Source of the DNA: S015-6 sp964384945
GTDB lineage: Bacteria > Desulfobacterota > DSWW01
Assembly (NCBI GenBank): GCA_964384945.1
Contig: CAYLMK010000018.1
Coordinates: 42,231-106,230 of the forward strand
Direction: 5' to 3'
DNA: 64,000 bases
The notes under the pieces were generated by a model that did not search any database, was not told the DNA's origin, and saw nothing but the letters and a program-made list of their open reading frames with translations. Position 1 is the stretch's first letter. Every line of letters starts with the position of its first letter. Position numbers and translations under genes: made by a program. Of the stretch, positions 17,771-25,607 are shown piece after piece.

Positions 17771-18007
17771 ATGTTGAACGAAAAATTCGAGATCGAAGTT
17801 GACAAGGGGATGCGGCTCGACAAGCTGCTGGTCCGTCTCGATGAGATGGGAAAACCGAAAAAGGGCTTCTTTCGAGCAGTTCAAAAGGGGCAGCAGGGAG
17901 TGACACTTCTGCTGAACGGGAATCGCCTGGACGTATACGAGGCACGTAAGACGGTCATACGTGAGGGTGACGAACTGGCCATCCTCTCCCCAGTTTCTGG
18001 GGGGTAA
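17771..18007 (+). CDS. MoaD/ThiS-like ubiquitin-fold protein, probably frameshifted at its N-terminus
   Basis: 78 residues ending LSPVSGG, the C-terminal di-Gly of sulfur-carrier proteins that are thiocarboxylated for pyranopterin synthesis. It fits the tungsten cofactor of the AOR encoded upstream. The first beta strand of the fold is missing from this start. That strand is present in another frame: a perfect ribosome site (AATAGGAGG) precedes GTG 17728, encoding MRALVRLNMLTPP, and a run of seven C at 17759-17765 separates the two frames. Removing one C fuses them into a normal-looking protein of about 92 residues (17728-18007). A sequencing slip, a real mutation or slippage are all possible. 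Confidence 0.75.
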   Translation: MLNEKFEIEVDKGMRLDKLLVRLDEMGKPKKGFFRAVQKGQQGVTLLLNGNRLDVYEARKTVIREGDELAILSPVSGG

Positions 18008-18120
18008 TGCTGTCCACGTCATTGTTCGTGGCTTATGTGTCGTGCGCTTTCAGCTGTCAGCCAGGAACCCGGAAGCGTTACGCACGCGGGGGACTGGCCT
18101 GACCCCTGAAGTTTGACAGT

Positions 18121-18538
18121 TGAGATGTGTGATTCATAGACATCCTTTCAACAAACCGCATGCACAATGGCCCACGGATCTGAGAATGCGAGCAAGCGAT
18201 ACGCGACCGCCTTTACGGGCAATGCGGTAAGGGTCGGCCTGCTATGCCGCCGATCAGTAAAGTGGTACTGACCCCAAGGGAATGTGGCTCCTATGACCTA
18301 TGCGAAAAGGCTCCTTTCCCGGAAAGGACCACAATAACCGGAGGTCAAACCCGTCCAACTTTCGGGGTGCACCACAAGTCCCCGGTTGACAAATTACGTG
18401 AGCGCATGGAGCGAGTCACTCTGTGGGGAGAACTCGCTGCCCTGCATGATCTGCAATAGAGGGATTCCGCCACCCAGAATATCGAAAAGATCTAAAGCTC
18501 AGAGAATTGAAACGATGTCTATGAATCACACATATCAG
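18121..18538. repeat. 418-bp segment bounded by a 31-bp inverted repeat
   Basis: The arms are 18121-18151 and 18508-18538 and match at 29 of 31 positions as inverted copies. The central 20 bp is perfect: ATGTGTGATTCATAGACATC at 18125-18144 against its complement at 18514-18533. The right arm lies inside the IS4-type transposase fragment, so the left arm is a reversed copy of the same bit of coding sequence. No target duplication was found outside the arms. The interior has no convincing gene. Confidence 0.65.
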
Positions 18539-18697
18539 ACCTTGGAGACCTGTCAGCAGGCCGCTTCGGGGAGACACCGATTCCGGTTCAAGAATAAGCT
18601 GCTCTCCCTGGACAGTTCCAACATTTCTCTGTGTTTGAAGCTCTTCCCATGGGCCAAGTTCCGACGCACCAAGGGTGCTGTCAAACTGCATCTGCTC
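18515..18697 (+). pseudogene. IS4-family transposase fragment
   Basis: About 61 residues are recognisable, including HRFRFKNKLLSLDSS and LFPWAKFRRTKGAVKLHLL. This is the segment around the first catalytic Asp (LDSS) of IS4-family DDE transposases. The homology stops abruptly after HLL, before the second Asp region, and nothing upstream of the fragment looks like the usual N-terminus. It is a dead internal piece and part of the decayed stretch 18008-19141. Confidence 0.7.
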
Positions 18698-18759
18698 GAC
18701 GAAGAGCTTGCCCGGTATTCCCGCCAGAGCGGCTGCTCCTCTTACGCCAGAGTATTCCG

Positions 18760-19045
18760 TCATTCAACACCGAGAGAGTTCTCGTCCTGCGGGGTCGACC
18801 CGGTCGCTGCGTCCCCGAAGGTGCCCCAGAGATATCCGTCCGGACCGAACTTGGTCCTGCACCCCGAGTGGCGGCCCGTCGTGTACGGGCCGCCCGTAAC
18901 GATCGGGATCTTGCCCGAGAGGGCGGTGAGTCCCGCATTTGCCTGGTACCGGACGATCCGGACGTCCGGGACGGTGGATGTGTATCGGTTCAGGTTGACT
19001 TCCGGAGGCCTTCCGGGCTCATATTGGGGACCGACGCTCTCTTGA
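18760..19045 (-). pseudogene. PQQ-dependent sugar dehydrogenase remnant
   Basis: On the minus strand about 95 residues read like an internal slice of a soluble glucose/sorbosone dehydrogenase propeller: PDVRIVRYQANAG, then GRHSGCRTKFGPDGYLWGTF, GDAATGSTPQDENSLG, followed by a stop where the family continues GKVLRI. GRHSGCxxxFGPDG and PQDxxSLxG are diagnostic for the family. There is no start, no signal peptide and no rest of the gene. It is a leftover of a lost periplasmic dehydrogenase next to the transposase fragment. Confidence 0.65.
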
Positions 19046-19070
19046 GGTTGTCTTTTCGGTCTACGCCGCG

Positions 19071-19122
19071 TAACACGGGGACCGTAACACGGGGACAGCC
19101 ACCGAAAGAGTGGCTGTCCCCG
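19071..19122. repeat. REP-like hairpin with a direct repeat, just upstream of the sulfatase
   Basis: A perfect 13-bp stem: CGGGGACAGCCAC (19090-19102) and GTGGCTGTCCCCG (19110-19122) around a 7-nt loop. A 12-bp direct repeat TAACACGGGGAC occurs at 19071-19082 and 19085-19096. GGGGACAG-type palindromes are typical of REP elements mobilised by REP-associated tyrosine transposases. It ends 19 nt before the sulfatase start, so it could also affect that gene's translation. Confidence 0.6.
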
Positions 19123-19141
19123 ATTCCGGGAGGCTCGAAAG

Positions 19142-20740
19142 ATGGGGAGGATTGTCAAGCGGGCCGGGCTGCTTATCCTTTGCCTTCTCGCCCTCGTTGC
19201 CCTGCCGGCAGGGTGGCTCTTTTTCGGCCTGAAGCCGGACACAAAGGGTCTCGACCCTTCCGCCTTCCGGGCGGGCGGCAAGGACAGCGCCCCGGTGAGC
19301 CGCTTCGTGAGCGTCATCGACGAGTCGGCCCCCCGGCCGAACGTGGTCCTCATCCTGGCGGACGACCTGGGCTACGGAGACCTGGGGGTGCAGGGCAGCC
19401 GCGCCGTCAAGACGCCTCATATCGACCGGATGGCGGCGGAAGGAATCCGGTTGACCGACTTCTATGCGGCCGCGTCCACCTGCTCGCCCTCCCGGGCCGG
19501 CCTGCTCACGGGCCGCTACCCGGCGCGCAGCGGCATCAGCACTCCCTTGCAGGCCGCAGGTGACACCTTCGCACGCAAGCTCACCCACCGGGCGGCCCTC
19601 GGCATGGCCCGGCTCGGGCTGGTCGACATGATCGGCGGCGGGAATCTGGTGCCAGGGCTGCCCCGGGCCGAAATCACGATTCCCGAGGCCCTCAAGCTGG
19701 CCGGATACAGGACCGCCGCCTTCGGCAAGTGGCACCTGGGCGACTTCACCGAGCTGCCCGAATATCACCCCTTCCGGCACGGCTTCGATCATTTCCTGGG
19801 CTTCAACATGTCGAACGACGACTTCCCGGTCGCCTTCTGGCGCGGCGGCGAAGAGGTGGTCCCGGACATCGGCGCGGAGCAGTCCCACTACACCCGCTTG
19901 TTCACCGAGGAGGCGATCCGGTTCATCGAGGAGGAGAGAGGCGGACCCTTTTTTGTCTATCTTGCGCACAAGGACCCTCACCTCCCCTTCTTCCCCTCGG
20001 AGCGGTTTGCCGGGCAGTCCGAGGCCGGGCCGTACGGGGATGCGGTCGAGGAATTCGACTGGAGCACGGGCGAGATCCTCGCCGCCCTGGAGCGGCTCGG
20101 AATTGCCGACCGGACGCTGGTCATCGTCACGAGCGACAACGGGCCCTGGTTCGAGGGCAGCCCGGGCGATCTCAGGGGACGCAAGGGGCAGAGCTTCGAG
20201 GGAGGCTTCCGCGTGCCCTTCGTGGCCAGGTGGCCGCGAGCCATCCCGGAAGGCGCCGTGACCGCAGTCCCGGCGATGGGCATCGACCTCTTCCCCACCC
20301 TTCTCAAACTGGCCGGTGTGGCCCTGCCCACAGACCGGGTGATCGACGGCGCAGACCTCTGGCCGCTGCTCTCGGGCCGGGCGGAGGATCTGCCCGAGCG
20401 AGCCTTGTATTTCTTCCACGAATTCGACGTGGAAGGCCTGCGCATGGGCGACTGGAAATACTTCCGGAGCATGAGCCACTGGGCCTGGCCCCTTCCCCTG
20501 GACAAGCGGGACACCCTTGCCGGCCGCCTGGCCGGAGCCCGTGACTACACCCCACCGGGCACGGAGATCCGCATCCCGACGCTCGGCACCTGGCCGAGGC
20601 TCTTCCACGTGGGCCGCGACCGGGGCGAGTCCTATGACCTGATGAAGAAATACCCGGAAACGGCCAGAGAGCTGGGCGCGCGGCTGGATGCGTGGAGCCG
20701 GGAGTTCTCCCGAAACCCCCGCGGCTGGAAGGACGGTTGA
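19142..20740 (+). CDS. Sulfatase (Cys-type, FGly-dependent), membrane-anchored or exported
   Basis: 532 residues. The N-terminus has one hydrophobic segment (AGLLILCLLALVALPAGWLF), so the enzyme faces the periplasm. The sulfatase domain starts PNVVLILADDLGYGDLG (metal Asp at about 74-75) and carries the active-site motif TCSPSRAGLLTGR with Cys114, which is converted to formylglycine in type I sulfatases. Later motifs are GKWHLGD, HKDPHLPF and VIVTSDNGPW (metal site). The C-terminal strand domain is complete. It would hydrolyse a sulfate ester outside the cytoplasm; substrate unknown. No maturase (FGE or anSME) lies in the window. It stands alone downstream of the decayed region. Confidence 0.92.
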   Translation: MGRIVKRAGLLILCLLALVALPAGWLFFGLKPDTKGLDPSAFRAGGKDSAPVSRFVSVIDESAPRPNVVLILADDLGYGDLGVQGSRAVKTPHIDRMAAEGIRLTDFYAAASTCSPSRAGLLTGRYPARSGISTPLQAAGDTFARKLTHRAALGMARLGLVDMIGGGNLVPGLPRAEITIPEALKLAGYRTAAFGKWHLGDFTELPEYHPFRHGFDHFLGFNMSNDDFPVAFWRGGEEVVPDIGAEQSHYTRLFTEEAIRFIEEERGGPFFVYLAHKDPHLPFFPSERFAGQSEAGPYGDAVEEFDWSTGEILAALERLGIADRTLVIVTSDNGPWFEGSPGDLRGRKGQSFEGGFRVPFVARWPRAIPEGAVTAVPAMGIDLFPTLLKLAGVALPTDRVIDGADLWPLLSGRAEDLPERALYFFHEFDVEGLRMGDWKYFRSMSHWAWPLPLDKRDTLAGRLAGARDYTPPGTEIRIPTLGTWPRLFHVGRDRGESYDLMKKYPETARELGARLDAWSREFSRNPRGWKDG

Positions 20741-20763
20741 TGCAGGAAGGGACGGTTCCTCGG

Positions 20764-22641
20764 TCATCCACCTCCTTGCCGCACCACACCCTCCAAGACT
20801 TTCTCGCCGATCCGGCGAGCCCGCGCCAGTCCGCCGGGTATGGTGGCAGTGATGTAGGCCGCCCTTTCGGCGATCTTCGCGGCCTCGCCGGGCTCGTGCC
20901 TATTCAAAGCCACGGCCACGGCGGCCGGAACGACGATGTTCAGGATGTTGATGCTCGCGTAGGTCAACTCCTGGCCTGCCAGACAAGCCACGGACAGAGG
21001 AATATCGAGCATCTGGGGAAGCATCCACTCCTGTCCCGGCCTGACGTTCGGCAGGCGACCCCGCTTGGCCATCTGGATGGCCATCCATCCCTTGAGTCTC
21101 TGCTTCAAGCGGAACAAACCTCCCCGTGCGGCTCGGGGCAGTGCCGTACCGTAGACATCCCGTATCCTGTGCAGCCTCCCGTTCACGGTGACATCGGCGT
21201 CATAATAGGCGTCGAACCCAAGGTACTTCTTTGTCAAAGGGTCCGTTCGCCGCGCCTGGGGCCTGATTGCCGTGAACTCGATCGTGATGTCCATACCGGT
21301 AATGTGCTTGAAGAACACCGTCGAATTCTTCTCCACGACGGCCTTTCGCTCATCGTCGAGCTTCTTGACGATGTGGGCCAGGCCTTCTCCCCCTTCCAGG
21401 CCCTCTCTGGATCGCTTCACCCGCCTGGCGACGGCCTCGATGGCACCCCTTTCCGATGCTGCGAGGAGAGCGTCCGTCACCGGCCCTGAGGTAGACTCGG
21501 CCGCCTTTCGGACCACGATGTACATGGCCACGAGGGCGGTTTCCGGGTCGTGGGAATCGGAGGTCCGGAGGTGGGCGATCCTTTCCGCGACCTTTTTCCT
21601 ATCACCGCCGCTGTCGATGAGCAGGGCCATGGTGGACAGCAGAAACGACAAGGGCGTGTGACTCAACGGCGGGTTGATCGCGCCGATCGCGTTGGGCATG
21701 ATGAAGCCCGACTCTTCGAACCCGGACAGCAAATCATAGATGCCGTTCATGGCCACAACCGTCGGGGCTCCCACATCCTTGAGTATCAGGCCCAGGTCGC
21801 CGACCATCCTTGCCATGTCCAACTTGTGATCCGTTCCCCGTATCGTAACCTCGCGAACAAGGCCGGCCTCACGGGCTGCGCCGAGGCCTGTAAGGTAGAT
21901 GGAATCCACCTCGCCGTACATCCCGTATTCCTCGGACACCGCTGCATCCGGATGAATGACCTCGGCCACGGCGGCGGCGCCGAAGATCGCCGAGAAGATG
22001 GGGTTCGCCGGTGCGCCGATTCCCACATAGGCCCGCATCATACCCCGCGTGGCGGCGGCGGCGCCGTTCAGGGCGATCTCGGGAATGATCATGTCCTCTC
22101 CCAACGCGCTGTGCCCCATGCTGGTCCCGCATGCCCCACCGAGGGGGATGACCCGACCGTCTACGCGGGTGACCCGCCTCTTGTCGATCGCCCGGTACAG
22201 GGCCATCACGGCGGGGAATCCGGAGATCTTGTTGCCCATCTTGGGGGTGGGGATGTTCGACGTGCCGCACCTCTCTGCCCCGGCATGCATGCGAGCCATG
22301 GCTCCAAGCTTGCGGTTCGCCGCCGGAACCCCTGCCCTCGATGCTGTACCGGTGAAATAGAGGAGGACGGCCGTAATCAGGGCGGCATTGGAGGGAACCG
22401 CCCCGACCTCCCTTGCCGCCTCCACACAATGGCGCACGAGGCTATCGAGCCCGGTATTCGAGGCATTCGCATTCACCAGGGCGGTGTCCTTCCCGGAGAG
22501 GTGTGCCTCCACGATGCGGTTTGCCACGCTCAGGTAGGCAATCGTCAGGCTTCCGTGCCCTCCCGGCAAGGCGTTGATACGATCGCAGGTCAGCAGGCTC
22601 ACGTCCGACAAGATCGTCTCGATCAACTTGTCTTCTCTCAT
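20764..22641 (-). CDS. Conserved hypothetical protein paired with a LarC-like protein
   Basis: 625-626 residues, family not recognised. It is a soluble-looking, Ala/Gly-rich chain with notable motifs: NANASNTGLDSL (about 77-88), CGTSNIPTPKMGNKISGFPA (about 145-165), LGGACGTSMGHSALGEDMII (about 188-207) and INPPLSHTPLSF (about 355). The clustered Cys, Gly and Ser suggest a cofactor- or metal-binding enzyme rather than a structural protein. ATG 22641 overlaps the stop of the upstream LarC-like gene by one base (TGATG) and GGGAGCGACC precedes it, so the two are co-translated. The TetR gene upstream on the same strand may control them. Confidence 0.75.
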   Translation of the reverse strand: MREDKLIETILSDVSLLTCDRINALPGGHGSLTIAYLSVANRIVEAHLSGKDTALVNANASNTGLDSLVRHCVEAAREVGAVPSNAALITAVLLYFTGTASRAGVPAANRKLGAMARMHAGAERCGTSNIPTPKMGNKISGFPAVMALYRAIDKRRVTRVDGRVIPLGGACGTSMGHSALGEDMIIPEIALNGAAAATRGMMRAYVGIGAPANPIFSAIFGAAAVAEVIHPDAAVSEEYGMYGEVDSIYLTGLGAAREAGLVREVTIRGTDHKLDMARMVGDLGLILKDVGAPTVVAMNGIYDLLSGFEESGFIMPNAIGAINPPLSHTPLSFLLSTMALLIDSGGDRKKVAERIAHLRTSDSHDPETALVAMYIVVRKAAESTSGPVTDALLAASERGAIEAVARRVKRSREGLEGGEGLAHIVKKLDDERKAVVEKNSTVFFKHITGMDITIEFTAIRPQARRTDPLTKKYLGFDAYYDADVTVNGRLHRIRDVYGTALPRAARGGLFRLKQRLKGWMAIQMAKRGRLPNVRPGQEWMLPQMLDIPLSVACLAGQELTYASINILNIVVPAAVAVALNRHEPGEAAKIAERAAYITATIPGGLARARRIGEKVLEGVVRQGGG

Positions 22642-23168
22642 CAGCGGTCGCTCCCTTCGCCCGGATCCAAGTGTATCTCCAGAGGCCCTTCGTTCCTGAG
22701 CCCTGTCTCCACGGAGCGTCTGAGCCCGGGCAACGAGACCGTGACGCCCAGGGCCTGCTCGAGACGACGGCACAGGTTCACGAGCCCGTCGTATTCGGGC
22801 CTCCTCGCCAGAGGTCTGCCCTGATCTCCGATGACCTTGATCTCCAGTTCCTCATCGAGAAGACGCTCCCCGCACCGCACCTTGAGGGAGACCTTCTGAC
22901 CGTCGGAGCCCAGAAACACGTGGCTCGTTTCGAACCGATGATATCCGCAGGTGCCGAACATGCGCGCCATCCTCTCGGGCAGCCCGGCAGTGTCCATCCG
23001 GCCCGCGTCCACGAGGATCAGGTGGCCCGGGCGACCCTTCTTTGTCACGGTCGAAATGACGTTCACGTTCTTGGCCCCCCAGCCGTAGAGCTGCTCCACC
23101 AGGCATCCGACCTCCTCGCCCGAAAGATGGTCGATCTGAAATAGAAAGAGCGCCCCGGGGTTCTCCAT
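22641..23168 (-). CDS. LarC C-terminal-domain-like protein (nickel-pincer cofactor type)
   Basis: 175 residues resembling the C-terminal half of LarC (DUF111), the CTP-dependent nickel-insertase that finishes the nickel-pincer nucleotide cofactor. The match covers IDHLSGEEVGCLVEQLYGWG, NVNVISTVTKKGRPGHLILV, the FGTCGYHRFETSHV region (in place of the usual ET-T-G-R segment) and RRPEYDGLVNLCRRLEQALG near the end. The N-terminal LarC domain is absent, and no larA, larB or larE is in the window. It may be a stand-alone CTP-binding module that modifies or supports the co-translated 626-residue protein. Homology is fairly clear; function is inference. Confidence 0.65.
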   Translation of the reverse strand: MENPGALFLFQIDHLSGEEVGCLVEQLYGWGAKNVNVISTVTKKGRPGHLILVDAGRMDTAGLPERMARMFGTCGYHRFETSHVFLGSDGQKVSLKVRCGERLLDEELEIKVIGDQGRPLARRPEYDGLVNLCRRLEQALGVTVSLPGLRRSVETGLRNEGPLEIHLDPGEGSDR

Positions 23169-23224
23169 TTTCCGCCCTCCGCGCGATCCGCTGCGTGGTT
23201 TTGCCGCTCCTTTGGGTTGATCAC

Positions 23225-23833
23225 TCAGATATCCCCTTGAAAGGGCCTCGCCAGGCAGCTCTCCACGGCCCAGGACAAGAGGTTCAACGTGCGGTCCCGG
23301 TCGAGGGAATCGGGATCGATCGACCTGAGGACCGTCAGCCCTTCGACGAGGGCCTGAAGAAGCGATGCCAGAGCACGGCTCGCCTGGCCTGCCCGGTCCA
23401 GCTCAAACACGCGCGTCAGTTCTGCATGGTAGTGCCTGTACATGTCCATCAGGGCCGTCCGGATCTCCTCGTGTTCGAACCCGATGTGGAAAAGGTTGTA
23501 GAAGACCCGGCCGAAGGTGGGGCTGAAGACGAGATGGTCCACCATGAAGGCGAGGTCCCTGCGTTGTCCCCTTGCAGGCCGCTTCCGTTCCGTCTTCCTC
23601 TGCCTCTCTTCCCACAGCCTGTCATAATGCTTCTGGATCGCCTCCACGAGGCTTGAGTAGATTTCGGCCTTGCTCTTGAAGTAATAGTGAATCACCCCAT
23701 GGGGAACACCCGCACGGAGGGCGATATCCTTGATGGTGATGTTCTGGTGCCCTCTGTCAGAAAGAAGATCGTGCAAGGCCCAAATGATCTGCTCCCGCTT
23801 CTCCGCGGCTTTGCTGATTCTTCCCATTCGCAT
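23225..23833 (-). CDS. TetR/AcrR-family transcriptional regulator
   Basis: 202 residues with a typical N-terminal helix-turn-helix: KREQIIWALHDLLSDRGHQN, ITIKDIALRAGVPHGVIHYY, FKSKAEIYSSLVEAI. The C-terminal ligand domain is diverse, as usual. It lies upstream of, and on the same strand as, the LarC-like gene (57 nt gap), so it may control that pair and itself. A palindrome at 23873-23884 upstream of its start is a candidate operator. Confidence 0.9.
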   Translation of the reverse strand: MRMGRISKAAEKREQIIWALHDLLSDRGHQNITIKDIALRAGVPHGVIHYYFKSKAEIYSSLVEAIQKHYDRLWEERQRKTERKRPARGQRRDLAFMVDHLVFSPTFGRVFYNLFHIGFEHEEIRTALMDMYRHYHAELTRVFELDRAGQASRALASLLQALVEGLTVLRSIDPDSLDRDRTLNLLSWAVESCLARPFQGDI

Positions 23834-23872
23834 GAAACCTTTCTGGCCACAACCGGCACCGGAGAATTGTTA

Positions 23873-23884
23873 GGTTGGTCAACC
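23873..23884. promoter_or_regulatory. Candidate TetR operator
   Basis: GGTTG-GT-CAACC, 5-bp perfect arms, 40 bp upstream of the TetR start, within an outer TTAG...CTAA pair. The position suggests autoregulation. The arms are short, so this is moderate evidence only. Confidence 0.4.
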
Positions 23885-23971
23885 AGCTAATTTAAGAAGA
23901 TAGCTGCCCCCCGAACGGCCGTCAAGGGGAATCTCGGAGCAGGCTTTCAGATCACGGGAAGAGCGGGCCGA

Positions 23972-24178
23972 TCAAAGGTAGATCTTGCTCATCTTCGCCC
24001 GGATGGCCTCTTCGGTGACCTTTTCCATTTCGAGCTTGGATGCCCAGGTCTTCGACATATCGTTTATCTTGAGTGCATTCTCCGGGCACTTGGCCGCACA
24101 CGCCAGGCAGGCAATGCATTTCCCCTGTTGCGCCTCCCCCGTCTCGGCGCTCATCGCGCCCGTCGGGCAGGGTTCCTC
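23972..24178 (-). pseudogene. 3' fragment of a 2[4Fe-4S] ferredoxin-domain gene
   Basis: The frame reads EEPCPTGAMS, then KCIACLACAAKCPENALKIN and a helical tail ending AKMSKIYL. This is the last Cys of a first cluster (PCPTGA) plus a complete second cluster (CxxCxxCxxxCP), but the first three Cys are missing. The sequence abuts, in the same frame, the stop codon of the lipoprotein gene (24179-24181). The only ATG (24154) has no ribosome site in range and would give an unusual half-ferredoxin. Most likely it is the tail of a flavodoxin/ferredoxin or ferredoxin protein left by a recombination. Confidence 0.6.
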
Positions 24179-25456
24179 CTATTGTATGCAGCCGGAATCC
24201 TCCTGATCCGTCTGCTGATCACAGTCATTGTCCGATCCGTCGCTGCAAGTTGCATCCCCTGCAGGCCCTTCCGTGGCTCCGGGATTCACGTCCGGGTTCG
24301 AGTCGTTGCAGTCGCCCCCGCCGCAGGCGTCGCTCACGTGCGCGTCCCGGTCGGCGTCCAGGGGATCGCCCCTGCAGACCCCGCCGGAGCAGGTGTCGTC
24401 CATCGTGCACTCGTCCGCGTCGTCACACGGCTCCGCGTTGTTCGTGTACACGCACGCAAACCCCACACAGTCGTCATCGGTGCAAGGATTCCCATCGCTG
24501 CATTCTTCGGGGGCCGTGCATTCCCGGCATTCCGCGTCTTCGAGATCGGTTAGGCCGTCACAGTCGTCGTCCGCTCCGTTCAAGCAGTTCTCTGCGACGC
24601 CGGGATTGATCTGGGGGTTTGAATCGTCACAGTCCGGTTCGGGATATGCGCAGGCAGGGCCGGCAGGATCTCCGTATCCGTCTCCGTCCAGATCCGCGCA
24701 GCTCGGAAGTTGACTCCTCATCAGGTCGGCCGCCATCCGGCCCACCGCCGCCGATCCTTCGTAAGACGGGTGGTCGTGGTCGATGGCGAAATACTCAGGG
24801 TGCGCGTCGAAGTCCATCACCTCTCTGGTATCCAACAAGAAGACATTTTCGTACTGATCGGCCACCTGCTGGTATCGGAGGTACATTTCGGCAATATAGG
24901 GGTTGCAGTTGTTTAGATCTTCCATGCTGCTTTCCGGGAAACTGTAATACCCGATGATCAGGATCGAAGCCGTGTCGTTCGTGTCGGCCTTTACCATGTC
25001 GATGAACTGAAACAGGTCGCCCGTCCGGGCCGCTGGCAAGGCAAGGGAGTCCATCACATCCCGGCAGGCATTGGGGTCGTGGCCCGCAAAGCTGCAGGCG
25101 CAATCCTGCAACATGTCGTTTCCGCCGCCGTTCAGGATCACCCACTCCCAGGGCCCGTGGGTGTACTGGTGCATGATGTCGATCCCATCTGGGGGGTGCG
25201 TCAGGCAGTGCCCGCCTCTGCTGCGGTCCTCGATGTATGCGCCCAGATCCAACCCAGCGTATGCCATGATACCCCTGCACTCGAAGGCATTCATTGCGAT
25301 GATCGAATCGCCGAGCCCCAGGTACACGGGCGTGGAGGGCGGGACTGCGCGTGGACCGCCGGGCAAGGCCTCGACGACCTCACAGTTCATTTCCTCACAG
25401 CCAGCCAAAAGGAGCGGAACCGCCAGGAGAGCGAGAGGAACGATATTCGGTCTCAC
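24179..25456 (-). CDS. SGNH-hydrolase-like lipoprotein with MopE-type Cys-rich tail
   Basis: 425 residues from GTG 25456, which follows AAGGAGG. The signal peptide ends in the lipobox LLLAGC, so it is probably a lipoprotein. The N-terminal half looks like an SGNH/GDSL hydrolase: VYLGLGDSI (catalytic Ser block), NGGGNDM (Asn block) and DHDHPS (Asp-His block, about residue 229). The C-terminal half holds Asp/Cys-rich repeats such as DCDDSNPQINPGVAENC and NGADDDCDG, the putative metal-binding motif of MopE, mixed with EGF-like Cys pairs. It may be a surface esterase or acetyl-hydrolase with a Ca- or Cu-binding tail. The same repeat style occurs at 33274-34464. Confidence 0.8.
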   Translation of the reverse strand: MRPNIVPLALLAVPLLLAGCEEMNCEVVEALPGGPRAVPPSTPVYLGLGDSIIAMNAFECRGIMAYAGLDLGAYIEDRSRGGHCLTHPPDGIDIMHQYTHGPWEWVILNGGGNDMLQDCACSFAGHDPNACRDVMDSLALPAARTGDLFQFIDMVKADTNDTASILIIGYYSFPESSMEDLNNCNPYIAEMYLRYQQVADQYENVFLLDTREVMDFDAHPEYFAIDHDHPSYEGSAAVGRMAADLMRSQLPSCADLDGDGYGDPAGPACAYPEPDCDDSNPQINPGVAENCLNGADDDCDGLTDLEDAECRECTAPEECSDGNPCTDDDCVGFACVYTNNAEPCDDADECTMDDTCSGGVCRGDPLDADRDAHVSDACGGGDCNDSNPDVNPGATEGPAGDATCSDGSDNDCDQQTDQEDSGCIQ

Positions 25457-25607
25457 GACTGCACCTCCTTCCTCTGCGGACGTGGATTCATTGGCCTGAA
25501 GCATAGAGGCAAAGGAAGGGGCGGTCTGTGAACCAGGTCACAGAAAACCCGGAAAACTCGTTTGGGGACTACGAAACGGAAGGATGGAAAAGGTTTGATT
25601 TTATTGC

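Noticed and set aside
18095..18390. GACCCC-containing motifs as intact insertion-sequence ends
   Set aside because: No matching second end, target duplication or intact transposase could be found.
18631..19563. Long plus-strand open frame overlapping the sulfatase start
   Set aside because: Arg/Pro/Gly-rich shadow of the sulfatase gene and the degenerate region; no ribosome site or family motif.
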